DNA of 64,000 nucleotides from Salipiger abyssi (GCF_017311415.1 NZ_JAEKIS010000007.1:62001-126000); one strand, 5' to 3'; counted from the stretch's first letter, positions 1 through 10,134 are shown. Made by a program: numbers and translations. The notes: a model not told the origin generated them from the letters alone.

Positions 1-861
1 AAGCGCCCGACGGCGCTGATCTTTCAGAACCTCGCGCTGTTTCCGATGATGACGGTGGCGGAAAACGTGGCCTATGGGCTGCGGGTGCGCGGGGTCGGCA
101 AATCGGAGCGCGAGCAGCGCGCGATGAAGCTGCTCGACCAGGTGGCGCTGACACCGCATGCGCATAAGAAGATATCGGCCCTGTCGGGCGGTCAGAAACA
201 GCGGGTGGCCATCGCGCGGGCACTGGCGGTGGAACCCAAGGTGCTGCTGCTCGACGAGCCTCTGTCCGCGCTCGATCTCAAGCTGCGCCAGCACATGCGG
301 CGCGAGCTGCGCGAGATCCAGCAGCGCGTCGGCATCACGTTTATCTACATCACCCACGATCAGGGCGAAGCGCTGAACATGTCCGACCGCATTGCGGTGA
401 TGAATGCCGGTCACATCGAGCAGGTGGGCACCGGGCGCGAGATCTACAGCAAGCCGCAGAGCGCCTTCGTCGCCTCCTTTGTCGGCGAAAGCAACGAGCT
501 GCCCGGAAAGGTGAGCCGGATCTCCGACGGCATGTGCACGGTGGACACGCCGCTGGGCGCGCTGAGCGGGCGCGTCGGTGGCGATTTCCGGGTCGGCGAC
601 GCGGCAACGCTGTTTGTACGGCCGGAACAGCTTCGGCTCGCGGCGCCGGGCGGCGACCATGCGTTCCGGGCGCGGGTCGATGATCTGTCCTTCGAGGGCA
701 GCATGACCCATCTGGGGCTCGACACCGGGCTGGCGCAGGATTGCGCGGCGACGCTCATGACCTCCAATCACGAAAGCCTGCCGGAGATCGGCGCGGATCT
801 CGGGCTGAGCTTCAACCCGCTCGATGCCATCGTCCTGAAATCCGGAGCGCCGGCGGCATGA
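1..861 (+). CDS. ABC transporter ATP-binding subunit, polyamine type (5' end cut off)
   Basis: The reading frame is open from base 1, so the N-terminus and Walker A lie outside the window. The visible part starts at the Q-loop (LIFQNLALFP), followed by the signature LSGGQKQRVAIARAL, Walker B with LLLDEP, and the H-loop ITHDQ. A C-terminal TOBE-like region of about 130 residues follows. This arrangement matches PotA-type ATPases that power uptake of polyamines or related cations. The stop overlaps the next start (ATGA at 858-861), so it is coupled to two permease genes. The binding protein is not in the window. The substrate is inferred from family only. Confidence 0.9.
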   Translation, partial: KRPTALIFQNLALFPMMTVAENVAYGLRVRGVGKSEREQRAMKLLDQVALTPHAHKKISALSGGQKQRVAIARALAVEPKVLLLDEPLSALDLKLRQHMRRELREIQQRVGITFIYITHDQGEALNMSDRIAVMNAGHIEQVGTGREIYSKPQSAFVASFVGESNELPGKVSRISDGMCTVDTPLGALSGRVGGDFRVGDAATLFVRPEQLRLAAPGGDHAFRARVDDLSFEGSMTHLGLDTGLAQDCAATLMTSNHESLPEIGADLGLSFNPLDAIVLKSGAPAA

Positions 862-1862
862 ACAATCTCGACACCACTTTCATCGCCACGGCACTGGTCG
901 TCGTGCTGTTCTTCTTTCTGGTACGCTACGACCGTCAGCGCCGCCCGGAGGCGATCGGCTTTTTCCGGCGCAACGGCGCGGTGGTCGGGGGCTATCTGAT
1001 CCTCGGCGTCGGCTTCTGGCTGATCATGACCTTCATCATGCCGATGGTGTTCATGGTCGATCTGTCGTTCCACCACAAACTGCCGCCCTCCAAGGTGGGC
1101 GGGCCCGAGGATGTCTATACGCTGGACAATTACCGGATGTTCCTGTTCGGCTCGCGCACCAGCACCGAGAGCCTGAACTGGCTGCATCTGCGCAGCTTCT
1201 TCGCGACCATCGGCATTTCCATGGCGCTGACGCTGATCACCTTCGCCATCAGCTACCCGCTGGCCTATTACATGGCGCAGTCGGCCAAGGCCCAACAACT
1301 GCGGGTGTTGCTGCTGCTGCTGATCATCCCCTATTGGGTCAACGATATCCTGCGGGCGTTTTCCTTCCGTATCCTCATGGCGGAAAACGGCTTTCTCAAC
1401 GGTATCCTGCAAGGCATCGGGCTGACCGGTCAGCCGATCGACTTCCTGGGGCAGAATATCGCGCTCTATGTGGCGCTGTGCTATTCGCATCTGCTGATCA
1501 TGATCTTTCCGCTCTACAACGCCATCGACGCGCAGGATCACAACCAGATCGAGGCGGCGCGCGATCTGGGGGCGCCCTGGTGGCATATTCACCTGTTCAT
1601 CGTCATGCCGCACGCCAAACCCGGCATCGGTTCGGGGATGACCTTGTGCTTCATGCTCACCGCCGGCGCCGTGGCCACGCCGCTTGTGCTGGGCGGGCCG
1701 AATTCGCTGTGGTTCACGCCCATCGTCTATGACCGCTTCTATCAGCTCTTCGACTGGCCGCAGGGGGCCGCCTACGCCATCGTCCTGCTGCTCGCCTGTA
1801 TCGCCATCGTCTTCACCGTGTTGAAGCTCGCGGGCCTCAAACTCGGGGAGATCGCCAAATGA
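858..1862 (+). CDS. ABC transporter permease, PotB-like
   Basis: An inner-membrane permease of about 334 residues. The ATG at 858 overlaps the ATPase stop; a longer in-frame start at 741 would lie inside the upstream gene and is not preferred. An N-terminal membrane helix is followed by a charged segment and then five or six hydrophobic helices. The EAA loop of binding-protein-dependent permeases is visible as EAARDLGAPWWHIHLFIVMP near residue 235. It pairs with the next permease to form the channel of a polyamine-type importer. Substrate is uncertain. Confidence 0.9.
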   Translation: MNNLDTTFIATALVVVLFFFLVRYDRQRRPEAIGFFRRNGAVVGGYLILGVGFWLIMTFIMPMVFMVDLSFHHKLPPSKVGGPEDVYTLDNYRMFLFGSRTSTESLNWLHLRSFFATIGISMALTLITFAISYPLAYYMAQSAKAQQLRVLLLLLIIPYWVNDILRAFSFRILMAENGFLNGILQGIGLTGQPIDFLGQNIALYVALCYSHLLIMIFPLYNAIDAQDHNQIEAARDLGAPWWHIHLFIVMPHAKPGIGSGMTLCFMLTAGAVATPLVLGGPNSLWFTPIVYDRFYQLFDWPQGAAYAIVLLLACIAIVFTVLKLAGLKLGEIAK

Positions 1863-2725
1863 ACGCCCGTTTCGTTACTTCGAGGGTGGTGATCTTCTAC
1901 CTCGTGCTGTTCTTCATCTTCCTGCTGGGGCCGCTCGCGGTCATGGGGGTGACCGCCTTCAACACGCCCAGCTATCCGCAGGTCTGGCCCATCGAAGGGC
2001 TCACCCTCAACTGGTTCACCGAGCTGTTCCAGGATCAGGAGATGCTCGAGGGTCTGCGGACCTCGGTCATCATCGGTCTGAGCGTCGCCGTCCTGTCGGT
2101 GGCGATGGGGCTGGCGGGTGCGCTGGTCATGACCCAGCTCTTTGGCACGTCGCGGTCCTACTACTATTTCCTGGTGGTGGCGCCGGTGCTGATCCCGGGC
2201 ATTGTCCTCGGGATTTCAACGGTGGTCTTCTGGCGCGATTTTACCGGCATCCTCGGCATGCGCTCGACCCTCTATAACGGGACCGTGCTGACGATCCTGG
2301 CGCAGTCGAGCTTTGTCTCGTCCTACTGCATGCTGATCATCCTGGCGCGTCTGCAACGGTTCGACGTGTCGCAGGAAGAGGCCGCGCTGGATCTCGGCGC
2401 GACCTATCCGCAGGTCTTTCGCGACGTGCTGCTGCCCTTCCTGCGGCCGGCGCTGCTGTCCTCGGGCATGCTGGCCTTTCTCACCTCCTTCGAGAACTAC
2501 AACGCCACGACCTTCGCCATCCTCGCCGACAAGACGCTGACCACGGTGCTCGCCTCGCGGGTGCGCATGGGCTCCGACCCGACAATTTCGGCGCTGGCCA
2601 CGGTGATCATAGTGCTGACCATCGTCGCGGCGCTGGTCTTCGAATGGCTGAAACGGCGCGAGCAGAAGCGGGCGCAGCTGCTGCAACGCGAGCGGCGGCG
2701 CCTTGAAGCCGCCGAACTGCTCTGA
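1859..2725 (+). CDS. ABC transporter permease, PotC-like
   Basis: The second permease of the importer, 288 residues, overlapping the previous gene by four bases (ATGA). It has an N-terminal membrane helix, about six helices in all, and the EAA motif EAALDLGATYPQVFRDVLLP, which contacts the ATPase. The C-terminus is strongly basic (KRREQKRAQLLQRERRR), a cytoplasmic tail. The order ATPase, permease, permease, then an oxidase resembles polyamine or amino-acid-derivative uptake and catabolic units. Confidence 0.9.
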   Translation: MNARFVTSRVVIFYLVLFFIFLLGPLAVMGVTAFNTPSYPQVWPIEGLTLNWFTELFQDQEMLEGLRTSVIIGLSVAVLSVAMGLAGALVMTQLFGTSRSYYYFLVVAPVLIPGIVLGISTVVFWRDFTGILGMRSTLYNGTVLTILAQSSFVSSYCMLIILARLQRFDVSQEEAALDLGATYPQVFRDVLLPFLRPALLSSGMLAFLTSFENYNATTFAILADKTLTTVLASRVRMGSDPTISALATVIIVLTIVAALVFEWLKRREQKRAQLLQRERRRLEAAELL

Positions 2726-2745
2726 CGGAAAAGGACACTCTCCGA

Positions 2746-4080
2746 ATGCCACCCTTTGTCGACCCCGTCGTCTGTGACGAAGCCCTGCCAGCCGAAAGCG
2801 ACGTGGTCGTCATCGGCGCCGGGATCATGGGCATCGCCACGGCGATGTTCCTCGCCGAACGCGGCGTTTCCGTCACCGTCGTGGAAAAGGGCCGCGTCGC
2901 CCATGAGCAATCCGGCCGCAACTGGGGCTGGGTGCGCGAGCAGCTTCGGTCCAGCGCCGAGCAGCCCCTCGCGATGCTGTCGCTGCGGCTCTGGCGGCAG
3001 ATGTCGGAGCGCATCGGCCGGGATGCAGGGTTTCGCAAGACCGGCATGATGGTGGTCTCCAAGGACGATGCGGAAATCGCCCGCTGGCAGGCTTGGATCG
3101 ACGCCAACGCCCATCTGGATCTGCCCGGCGGCATCCTGTCGGCGCGCGAGGTCGCGGCGCTGATCCCCGGCTCTGCCGAAACATGGAAGGCGGCGATCCA
3201 CTCGCCCGAAGATGGCTGGGCCGAGCCCCGGATCGCGGTGCCCGCCATGGCCGCCGCCGCGCGCGAGAAGGGGGCTGTCATCATCGAGAACTGCGCCGCG
3301 CGCGGCTGGGAAACCGAGGCGGGGCGCGTCTCGCATGTGGTGACCGAAAAGGGCAGCATCCGCACCGGCGCGGTGCTGCTCGCCGGCGGCGCCTGGTCCG
3401 CGATGATGCTGCGTCACCATGGCGTGCGCTTTCTGCAATCGGGCGTCTTCGGCACCGCCTTCCGCACCCAGCCGGGGCCCAATGTCTTCGACGGCGGGGT
3501 GGGCAGCCCGCTGTTTTCCTTCCGCCGCCGCACCGATGGCGGCTATGTGGTCGGGCTGCGAGGACGCGGGCGGATCGAGCTCAGCCCCATGGGGCTCCGC
3601 GACACCGTGCCCTTCGCCTCGCTGTTCCTGCTGCGGCGCGCACAGCTGAATCTGCGCGTCGGGCAGTCCTTCTTCAACGGCCCCTTCGCCTGGCGCTCAT
3701 GGGCATTGGACAGCCGCTCGCCCTTCGAGGCGCATCACGCGCGCGTCTACGATCCGTCCCCTGATCCGCGGATCGTCGACGGCGGACTCAAAGCCTTCAC
3801 CGAGGCCTATCCCGAGCTGAAAGGACTGCGCGTTGCCGAGAGCTGGGGCGGCGTGATCGACGCCACGCCCGACATGGTGCCGGTGATCGGCACGGTGCCG
3901 GGGACCGAAGGGCTGTATCTGTCGAGCGGCTATTCCGGCCATGGCTTTGCCTTCGGTCCGGGGGCCGGCTGGGTCATGGCGCAGCAGATCGTGGGAGAGA
4001 CCCCGGATGTGGATCTCTCTCCGTTCCGTTTCTCGCGCTTTGCCGAGGGCAAGGCGCATGAGGCACATCACTGGGTCTGA
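2746..4080 (+). CDS. FAD-dependent oxidoreductase of the DAO family
   Basis: A 444-residue flavoprotein with an N-terminal dinucleotide-binding fold (VVVIGAGIMGIATAMFLAERG, about residues 20-40). The second FAD-contacting region is SGYSGHGFAFGPGAGW near residue 400. The family oxidises amines or secondary amino acids (glycine/sarcosine oxidase, gamma-glutamylputrescine oxidase). It lies 20 bases after the permease genes on the same strand, so it probably oxidises the imported substrate or its derivative. The RBS is an AAGGA about 10 bases before the ATG. Which amine is used cannot be told. Confidence 0.88.
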   Translation: MPPFVDPVVCDEALPAESDVVVIGAGIMGIATAMFLAERGVSVTVVEKGRVAHEQSGRNWGWVREQLRSSAEQPLAMLSLRLWRQMSERIGRDAGFRKTGMMVVSKDDAEIARWQAWIDANAHLDLPGGILSAREVAALIPGSAETWKAAIHSPEDGWAEPRIAVPAMAAAAREKGAVIIENCAARGWETEAGRVSHVVTEKGSIRTGAVLLAGGAWSAMMLRHHGVRFLQSGVFGTAFRTQPGPNVFDGGVGSPLFSFRRRTDGGYVVGLRGRGRIELSPMGLRDTVPFASLFLLRRAQLNLRVGQSFFNGPFAWRSWALDSRSPFEAHHARVYDPSPDPRIVDGGLKAFTEAYPELKGLRVAESWGGVIDATPDMVPVIGTVPGTEGLYLSSGYSGHGFAFGPGAGWVMAQQIVGETPDVDLSPFRFSRFAEGKAHEAHHWV

Positions 4081-4170
4081 GCGTGCCGGTGCCGCCCGGG
4101 TTGCGGGCGGCGCTGTGGAGAGAGGTTTTCGAAAGCGCCGCCGCCGCGTCCTGCGTCGGGCGGGAGGCGC

Positions 4171-4698
4171 TTACTCTTCCCAGCCCTCGGGTGGGGCGGA
4201 GGGGGTGCGCACGCCGGCGCGGCGGAACGCGTCGAGCACCCCGTAGGTGTCGAGCCACTGCGCGCGATAGGCTTTGTAATACTCGTCTTCCGGCACGATC
4301 TTCCAGCTGAACAGCGACTTGCGCTTGCGGAACTCCAGATCCTCGGCGGCGAGCTGCTGGCGGATGCCAGCGTCGCGTCCGAAGCGCGAGGCGCGGTTGA
4401 TCAGTGCGCTGTCGCCGCGCGGGGTGCCGCTCTCGTCGAGCCGCGCGGGATTGCCGCCGAGCGCGGCCACCGCATCGGACCGCGGGGTCTGCGCGGTGCG
4501 GTTGGTGGCACCGGGCGCAGGCGCCGGCAGCGCGTTCAGATCCGTGGGCGTTTCCAAAGGCTTGTTAGGAACGATGGCGAATTCCTCGGGCTGCCCGCTA
4601 TTGGTCTTGAGATAGTGCAGACGGATATCCCGCTCGCGCCCGGAACAGGCGGCGAGCCCGATCAGACCCATCATCAACACCATGTGCGACAGCTTCAT
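4171..4698 (-). CDS. DUF3035-type outer-membrane lipoprotein
   Basis: A 175-residue lipoprotein. The start at 4698 is chosen because it gives a lipoprotein signal (MKLSHMVLMMGLIGLAACSG) with Cys18 as the lipidated residue, and because GGAGG sits eight bases upstream. The longer in-frame ORF reading back into lspA is an artefact. The mature part is polar and proline-rich in the middle and contains an R-x-x-Q (RQQ) segment. The family is common in Rhodobacteraceae; I recall relatives being annotated as BamF-like outer-membrane assembly lipoproteins, but I am not certain. It lies just downstream of lspA, which would process it. Confidence 0.8.
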   Translation of the reverse strand: MKLSHMVLMMGLIGLAACSGRERDIRLHYLKTNSGQPEEFAIVPNKPLETPTDLNALPAPAPGATNRTAQTPRSDAVAALGGNPARLDESGTPRGDSALINRASRFGRDAGIRQQLAAEDLEFRKRKSLFSWKIVPEDEYYKAYRAQWLDTYGVLDAFRRAGVRTPSAPPEGWEE

Positions 4699-4751
4699 TG
4701 TCACCCTCCGGTTCTTGCCTTGTCCTGCTTTAACGCATGTGATCCGCCGCG

Positions 4752-5231
4752 TCACGAGCCCTTTTTCCCATGCTTGCGCCCGGGCAGCAGCACCAGCCCC
4801 AGCGCGCCGGCAAAGATCGCGATATCCGCGACGTTGAAGGCAAAGGGGTTGTCGATGCCGCAGCAGGACATGTTGAGAAAATCCGCCACCGCGCCATAGA
4901 GCAGCCGGTCGACCACATTGCCGAGCGCGCCGCCGATCAGAAGCCCGGCGGCCACCAGCCCGGGCCAGCCCGGCGGATCGCGGCGCAGCCAGACCAGCAC
5001 GAAGAGCACGATGCCGAGCGCGACCGAGATCAGGATCCATTTGGTCGCCTCCGCCCCGCTGCCCATCAGGCCGAAATTGATGCCGTCGTTCCAGGCCATG
5101 CGGAAATTGACAAAAGGCGGCCAGACGTCGATGGCCAGCCGCGTGTCGAGCGACATCACATGCACCACCAGCCATTTCGTCAGCTGGTCGATCACAAAGG
5201 TGATCGCCGCCACCCATGCCACTGTCCGCAT
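4752..5231 (-). CDS. lspA: Lipoprotein signal peptidase II
   Basis: A 159-residue inner-membrane aspartyl peptidase that removes signal peptides from lipoproteins. Four hydrophobic helices are visible. The conserved WNDGINFG segment is near residue 50. The two catalytic aspartates are in GALGNVVDRL and FNVADIAI, as in the family. The gene is followed on the minus strand by a lipoprotein gene and preceded by an exported beta-lactamase-fold gene. Confidence 0.95.
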   Translation of the reverse strand: MRTVAWVAAITFVIDQLTKWLVVHVMSLDTRLAIDVWPPFVNFRMAWNDGINFGLMGSGAEATKWILISVALGIVLFVLVWLRRDPPGWPGLVAAGLLIGGALGNVVDRLLYGAVADFLNMSCCGIDNPFAFNVADIAIFAGALGLVLLPGRKHGKKGS

Positions 5232-5298
5232 CGCTCGTCCCCGCCCGTTTCTGCCCGCTCCGCTCTACAAGCTGCGGCGCGCGATGGAAAGCCGCTGC

Positions 5299-6459
5299 TC
5301 AGGGTGTGGCGGCAAGGCCGCGCAGAAAGGCGCCAAAGGCGCCGATCGCGGCATCGAGCGCCACGGTGCCGGGGTCGTTCACCGTGAGCGCTGCGCAATA
5401 GTCGCGCCCGTCCGCGTCGCGCAGCAAGGCGGTGAAATTCAGCACACCGGTCTCCGAGCCGCCCTTGTAGGCGATGCGCGTCCAGGGCGCGCCCGGGGGC
5501 ACCGGACCGGGATTGACCTGCATCAGCGGCAGCTCCGCCAGCGGCGCCCCGAGCGCGCAGAGCCGTTCCAGCGGCAGGTGCCATTCCAGCCCGTCCACAT
5601 GCGGCCCGGTGACCGCCGCGACCGGCGGCAGCACGCGGGCGGCACGCGCGGCGAGGGCAGGGCGGTCGGAGGTATCCGCCGCCAGCCACTCCGTGCGCAG
5701 ATCGGCATCCGCCTTGAGCCCAAAGAATTCCCGCGTGCTCAGCAGATCGCCGGGGGCGAGCCCCAGCCGCGCCGCCACTGCATCGCGCCCCAGCGTGTCG
5801 AGCAGCAGATCGGTGGCGGTGTTGTCGCTCTCGGCGATCATCGCCAGTGCCGCCGTGTGCAGCGTCACCGGCGCGTCTTCGGGGAAATCCTGCAACCGTC
5901 CGGTGGGCAGCGAGCGGTGGCGCGCCCCGATCCGCACCACATCCGCCCAGTCCCGGCGCCCGGCCGCGATCTCCTCGACCAGCACCGAGAGCACGCCGAG
6001 CTTGAAGGCCGAGCCCACCGCCAGCCGCTCTCCGGCGCGATGTGCGGCCAGCGTCTCGCCGTCGCGCAGCGCCAGCCAGGCCACGTCCTGCCCGAGATCC
6101 GCCAGCAGTGCCTCCGCGGCGGCGAGATCGGCGACGCGCGGCTCGGGTGTGCCAAACCAGAGCATCGCCACGCGGCCCTCTGCGTCCAGACCGATCCGCG
6201 CCGGCACCCGATGGCTCTCTGTGATCACCGTGTAGCCCTCCGGCGCGGGCGCGATCTCTTGCACCGGGCCGAACTGCGTCCGCAGCCCCGACAGAATGTC
6301 GTTGAGCGTCGCGCGCGGCACCTGGTTTAGAAAGACCGGTGCAATCGTGGTCTCCGCCGCGCCCTCGCGCCAGAGCCCGCGCAGCACTGTTTCCGGGGAC
6401 TGAGCCGCCGCGAAACCAGCCGCCAATGTCAGCAGAGCGGAGAACAGGATGGGTTTCAT
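5299..6459 (-). CDS. Exported class A beta-lactamase-fold serine hydrolase
   Basis: A 386-residue protein with a signal peptide (MKPILFSALLTLAAGFAAA). A longer start at 6522 adds a basic leader and is disfavoured. An N-terminal domain of about 120 residues of unknown role precedes the penicillin-recognising fold. The catalytic S-x-x-K is SAFK, the SDN motif is ESDNTATD, and the KTG-like box is YKGGSETG. All three motifs are intact, so it may be an active beta-lactamase or a peptidoglycan- or ester-directed hydrolase. The extra N-terminal domain makes it unlike classical resistance enzymes. Confidence 0.8.
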   Translation of the reverse strand: MKPILFSALLTLAAGFAAAQSPETVLRGLWREGAAETTIAPVFLNQVPRATLNDILSGLRTQFGPVQEIAPAPEGYTVITESHRVPARIGLDAEGRVAMLWFGTPEPRVADLAAAEALLADLGQDVAWLALRDGETLAAHRAGERLAVGSAFKLGVLSVLVEEIAAGRRDWADVVRIGARHRSLPTGRLQDFPEDAPVTLHTAALAMIAESDNTATDLLLDTLGRDAVAARLGLAPGDLLSTREFFGLKADADLRTEWLAADTSDRPALAARAARVLPPVAAVTGPHVDGLEWHLPLERLCALGAPLAELPLMQVNPGPVPPGAPWTRIAYKGGSETGVLNFTALLRDADGRDYCAALTVNDPGTVALDAAIGAFGAFLRGLAATP

Positions 6460-6553
6460 TGGGGGGCGCCGCTTGCAGTGATACATTCTCGACACAGCAC
6501 ATCGCCGGGGCCTCGAACGCAAGAGGCGAGCGCCACGGTCGGGCGCTCGCCTG

Positions 6554-6599
6554 CTTTCATCTTTCTGGAAAATACTCCCGGCGCGACCTGGGCGCCGGG
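6554..6599 (-). terminator. dapA terminator with a conserved tail motif
   Basis: Eight bases past the dapA stop (minus strand) lies an 8-bp hairpin (CCCGGCGC, 6577-6584, with GCGCCGGG, 6592-6599; 7-nt loop), followed by AGTATTTTCC. The run-on sequence, read on the minus strand as GAGTATTTTCC then AGAAAGATGAAAG, recurs elsewhere in the window (11438-11461 and 33915-33937). Confidence 0.7.
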
Positions 6600-6606
6600 C
6601 ACGGCC

Positions 6607-7482
6607 TCAGTTCAGAAGCCCGGCATGACGCAGCGCATCGTCGAGCCGCGCGCGGGTGGGTTCGGTGACCGGCAGCAGCGGCAGGCGCATTTCTTCGCTG
6701 CACAGCCCAAGCCGCGCCATGGCGTATTTCGCGCCGCAGAGCCCCGGCTCGGCAAAGATCGCCTGATGCAGCGGCATCAGCCGGTCCTGAAGCGTCAGCG
6801 CCTTGCCGTAATCGCCGGCCAGCGTCGCCTCCTGAAGCTCCGAGCAGAGCTTCGGCGCCACATTGGCGGTGACCGAGATGCAGCCGGTGCCGCCCTGGGC
6901 GTTGAACCCGTGCGCGGTGGCGTCCTCGCCCGAGAGCTGGATGAAGTCCGGCCCGCAGGTGATGCGCTGGGCGCAGACCCGCGCCAGATCGCCGGTGGCG
7001 TCCTTGACGCCGATGATGCGCGGCAGTTTCGCCAGCTCGCCCATGGTGGCCGGGGTCATGTCCACCGCCGAGCGGCCGGGGATGTTGTAGATCACGATCG
7101 GGATCTCGGCGCAGTCGTGCAGTGCGGTGAAATGCGCGATCATGCCGGCCTGTGTCGGCTTGTTGTAATAGGGCGTCACCACCAGCGCCACGTCGGCGCC
7201 GACCTTCTCGGCGAACTGCACGAAGCGGATCGCCTCGTCGGTGTTGTTCGATCCGGCGCCCGCGATCACCGGCACGCGGCCGGCGGCGGCGGCGACCACG
7301 CAGGCGATCACCGCCTCGTGCTCGGTATGGGTGAGGGTGGGGCTTTCGCCCGTGGTGCCCACCGGCACCAGCCCGTGGCTGCCCTGTTCCACATGCCAGT
7401 CGACCAGGCGTTTGAGCGTGTCGAAATCCACTGCGCCGTCCTTGAACGGCGTGACCAGGGCAGGCATTGACCCTTTCAACAT
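6607..7482 (-). CDS. dapA: 4-hydroxy-tetrahydrodipicolinate synthase
   Basis: A 291-residue TIM-barrel aldolase that condenses pyruvate and aspartate semialdehyde in lysine and meso-diaminopimelate synthesis. The family YY motif is in [10 protein letters not shown] and the Schiff-base lysine is in [11 protein letters not shown]. The GTTGES segment near residue 45 binds the substrate carboxylate. The start at 7482 is supported by an AGGAG nine bases upstream and by the normal family length; the longer ORF lacks support. It is transcribed divergently from the lytic transglycosylase. Confidence 0.95.
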   Translation of the reverse strand: MLKGSMPALVTPFKDGAVDFDTLKRLVDWHVEQGSHGLVPVGTTGESPTLTHTEHEAVIACVVAAAAGRVPVIAGAGSNNTDEAIRFVQFAEKVGADVALVVTPYYNKPTQAGMIAHFTALHDCAEIPIVIYNIPGRSAVDMTPATMGELAKLPRIIGVKDATGDLARVCAQRITCGPDFIQLSGEDATAHGFNAQGGTGCISVTANVAPKLCSELQEATLAGDYGKALTLQDRLMPLHQAIFAEPGLCGAKYAMARLGLCSEEMRLPLLPVTEPTRARLDDALRHAGLLN

Positions 7483-7617
7483 GACACGCTCCTTTGCTTC
7501 TGTTTCTATCTCAGGCGGAACACCGCAATCTGCCGGGAATGTGAGTTGGACGCATTCCGGCGGCACGGTATCCTCTGGCACGCGTCTATTCCTTTTCAGA
7601 TCGGAAATTGCAAGCTC

Positions 7618-9567
7618 ATGTCGCGCCTCTGCGCCCTTCTCCTCCTGATCGTCACGACCTTACCGGCCAGCGCCCAGCAGGACAGGCCGCTGGCCCAGGC
7701 CATGGATGCCATGCGCGGCGGCAACTGGGCCGCCGCCCTGATCGATTCGCGCGGTGACGGGCAGGCTGCGCTCGACGTGATCCTGTGGCATTACCTGCGC
7801 TCCAGCCGGGGCGATCCGGGCCAGATCATGGATTTCATCGCTCGCAATCCCGACTGGCCGGGCATGCCCTATCTGCGCGAAAAGAGCGAGATCGCGATCT
7901 CGGAATCCGGCGATGCCGGCATCGTGCGCGCGTTTTTCGAAGGCTACCGCCCGCAGACCGGCGCCGGCGCGCTGGCGCTGGCGCGCGCCTATCGGGCTGA
8001 GGGCGAGACCGGCGCCGCCGAGGCCGAGGTGGTGATGGCCTGGCGGACCCTGCCGCTCTCCGCCGAAGAACGGCAGAGCTTTCTGTCGCAATGGGGCACG
8101 CTGCTGAAGCCGCATCACGAGGCGCGGCTCGACATGGCGCTGTGGAAGGGCTGGGAATCCAATGCCCGCGCCATGATCCCGCTGGTGAGCGAAGGCTGGC
8201 AGAAGCTGGCGGAGGCGCGAATCGCGCTCCGCGACATGGATCCCGGCGTCGATGCGCGTATCGCGGCGGTGCCCGATGCGCTTAAGGATCATCCCGGGCT
8301 CGCCTATGAGCGTTTTCTCTGGCGGGTGCGCAAGGGCCGCGACGCCGATGCCGTCTCGCTGCTGCTGGCGCATTCCCAGAGCGCCAAGACCCTGGGAGAG
8401 CCCTGGGCCTGGGCCGGGCGCCGTGACGATCTCGCCCATGCGCTGATGCTGGAGGGAAACTATCGCGAGGCCTATCGCGTCGCCTCCAGCCACCATCTCA
8501 GCGAGGGCGCAAATTTCGCCGCGCTGGAATGGCTTTCGGGCTATCTGGCGCTGCGCTTCCTCGACGATCCGCAAACCGCGCTGGCGCATTTCCGCGGCCA
8601 TGGCGAAGAGGTCGACACGCCGATCTCGCTGGGCCGTGCCGGCTACTGGACGGGCCGGGCGCTGGAGGCGATGGGCGACAGCGAGGGCGCGTTGACCGCC
8701 TACAAGCAGGGCGCGCGCTGGCAGACCTCTTTCTACGGGCTGCTGGCCGCCGAAAAGGCCGGTCTGCCCGCCGATCCCGGCCTCTCGGGCACCGAGGAAT
8801 TCCCCGACTGGCGCGAGGCGCCCTTTACCGAGACGAGCGTCTACAAGGCGGCGATCCTGCTGCTCGCCTCTGGTGAGCTGAGCCTCGGCGAGCGTTTCCT
8901 GACGCATCTGGCCGAGGGGCTCGACCGCCAGCAGATCGGCCAGATGGGCGACATGCTCGCCGAGATGGGCCGCCCGCATGTACAGGTGATGCTGGGCAAG
9001 CGCGCCGCGCGCTACGGCATCGAGCTGCCGAAACCCTATTACGCGCTGCACCCCGATATCGTGAAGACCGAGTTTCCGGTGCCGAAAGAGATGGTTCTGG
9101 CCATCGCGCGGCGTGAATCCGAGTTCGATCCGAGTGTCGTCTCGGGCGCCGGCGCGCGCGGGCTGATGCAGCTGATGCCGGGCACTGCCAAGGAGGTCTC
9201 GGGCTGGCTCGATATCGCTTATTCCCATGACGGGCTGACCGACGATCCCGCCTATAACGCCCGGCTGGGCTCGGCCTATCTCGCCAGCCTCGCGCGGCGC
9301 TTCGACGGCAATGCGGTGATGATGGCGGCGGGCTACAATGCCGGGCCGTCGCGTCCGATCCGCTGGATGGAGCAGTTCGGCGACCCGCGAAAGGGCGAGA
9401 TCGACGTGGTGGACTGGATCGAGATGATCCCCTTCAACGAGACCCGCAACTACGTGATGCGCGTCACCGAGAGCCTGCCGGTCTACCGCGCCCGGCTGGG
9501 CCGCGACCCGCTGCCGGTGCCGTTCAGTCAGGAACTGACGGGCGGTACGCTGCTGGCGACGGACTGA
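7618..9567 (+). CDS. Soluble lytic murein transglycosylase
   Basis: A 649-residue periplasmic enzyme that cleaves peptidoglycan glycan strands to 1,6-anhydro products. The start at 7618 gives a clean signal peptide ([19 protein letters not shown]). A long alpha-helical superhelix (about residues 25-480) precedes the catalytic SLT domain. The catalytic glutamate is in [13 protein letters not shown], followed by the family motifs [10 protein letters not shown] and AGYNAGPSR. No strong Shine-Dalgarno is seen. It is a monocistronic housekeeping gene. Confidence 0.92.
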   Translation: MSRLCALLLLIVTTLPASAQQDRPLAQAMDAMRGGNWAAALIDSRGDGQAALDVILWHYLRSSRGDPGQIMDFIARNPDWPGMPYLREKSEIAISESGDAGIVRAFFEGYRPQTGAGALALARAYRAEGETGAAEAEVVMAWRTLPLSAEERQSFLSQWGTLLKPHHEARLDMALWKGWESNARAMIPLVSEGWQKLAEARIALRDMDPGVDARIAAVPDALKDHPGLAYERFLWRVRKGRDADAVSLLLAHSQSAKTLGEPWAWAGRRDDLAHALMLEGNYREAYRVASSHHLSEGANFAALEWLSGYLALRFLDDPQTALAHFRGHGEEVDTPISLGRAGYWTGRALEAMGDSEGALTAYKQGARWQTSFYGLLAAEKAGLPADPGLSGTEEFPDWREAPFTETSVYKAAILLLASGELSLGERFLTHLAEGLDRQQIGQMGDMLAEMGRPHVQVMLGKRAARYGIELPKPYYALHPDIVKTEFPVPKEMVLAIARRESEFDPSVVSGAGARGLMQLMPGTAKEVSGWLDIAYSHDGLTDDPAYNARLGSAYLASLARRFDGNAVMMAAGYNAGPSRPIRWMEQFGDPRKGEIDVVDWIEMIPFNETRNYVMRVTESLPVYRARLGRDPLPVPFSQELTGGTLLATD

Positions 9568-9582
9568 GCGCCGCGCCGGGGC

Positions 9583-10134
9583 TCAGCCGAGGGCCCGGCG
9601 CAGGATCTCCATTACGCCTTCGGCGGTCTCGGCGCTCTGCACGAAATCGAGCAGCGAGGCATCGGCAAAGCCCTCATCGGCGATATGGTGCAGCAGCGCC
9701 TTGAGCGGGCCCCAGAAGCCTTCGGAATCGAGCAGCACGATGGGTTTGTCATGCAGGCCGAGCTGGCGCCAGGTCAGCACTTCGAAGAACTCGTCGAGGC
9801 TGCCGGCACCGCCGGGCATCACCACGATGGCATCGGCATTCATCACCATGACCTTCTTGCGCTCATGCATGGTCTCGGTGACGACAAAGCGGGTGAGATC
9901 GGTCTTGCCGACCTCGCGTTGCAGCAGGTGCGTGGGGATCACGCCGAAGGTCTCGCCGCCGCCCGCCTGCGCGGCCCGCGCGACGATGCCCATCAGCCCG
10001 ACATCGCCGGCGCCATAGACCAGCCGCCAGTTTTGTGCGGCCAGCGCATGCCCCAGCGATTCGGCGGCGCTTGCATAAGCGGCAGAGCGGCCCGAGCGGG
10101 ACCCGCAATAGACACAGACGGATTTGGGGGTCAT
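9583..10134 (-). CDS. LOG family protein (TIGR00730-type phosphoribohydrolase)
   Basis: A 183-residue Rossmann-like protein. The family signature PGGAGSLDEFFE is present, along with the N-terminal CVYCGS and the RKK motif in the segment HERKKVMVMNADA. Members hydrolyse nucleoside 5'-monophosphates (cytokinin riboside monophosphate in plants and some bacteria). The physiological substrate here is unknown. The start at 10134 was preferred over the long upstream extension, which is a shadow of the next gene. The gene is convergent with the lytic transglycosylase. Confidence 0.88.
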   Translation of the reverse strand: MTPKSVCVYCGSRSGRSAAYASAAESLGHALAAQNWRLVYGAGDVGLMGIVARAAQAGGGETFGVIPTHLLQREVGKTDLTRFVVTETMHERKKVMVMNADAIVVMPGGAGSLDEFFEVLTWRQLGLHDKPIVLLDSEGFWGPLKALLHHIADEGFADASLLDFVQSAETAEGVMEILRRALG

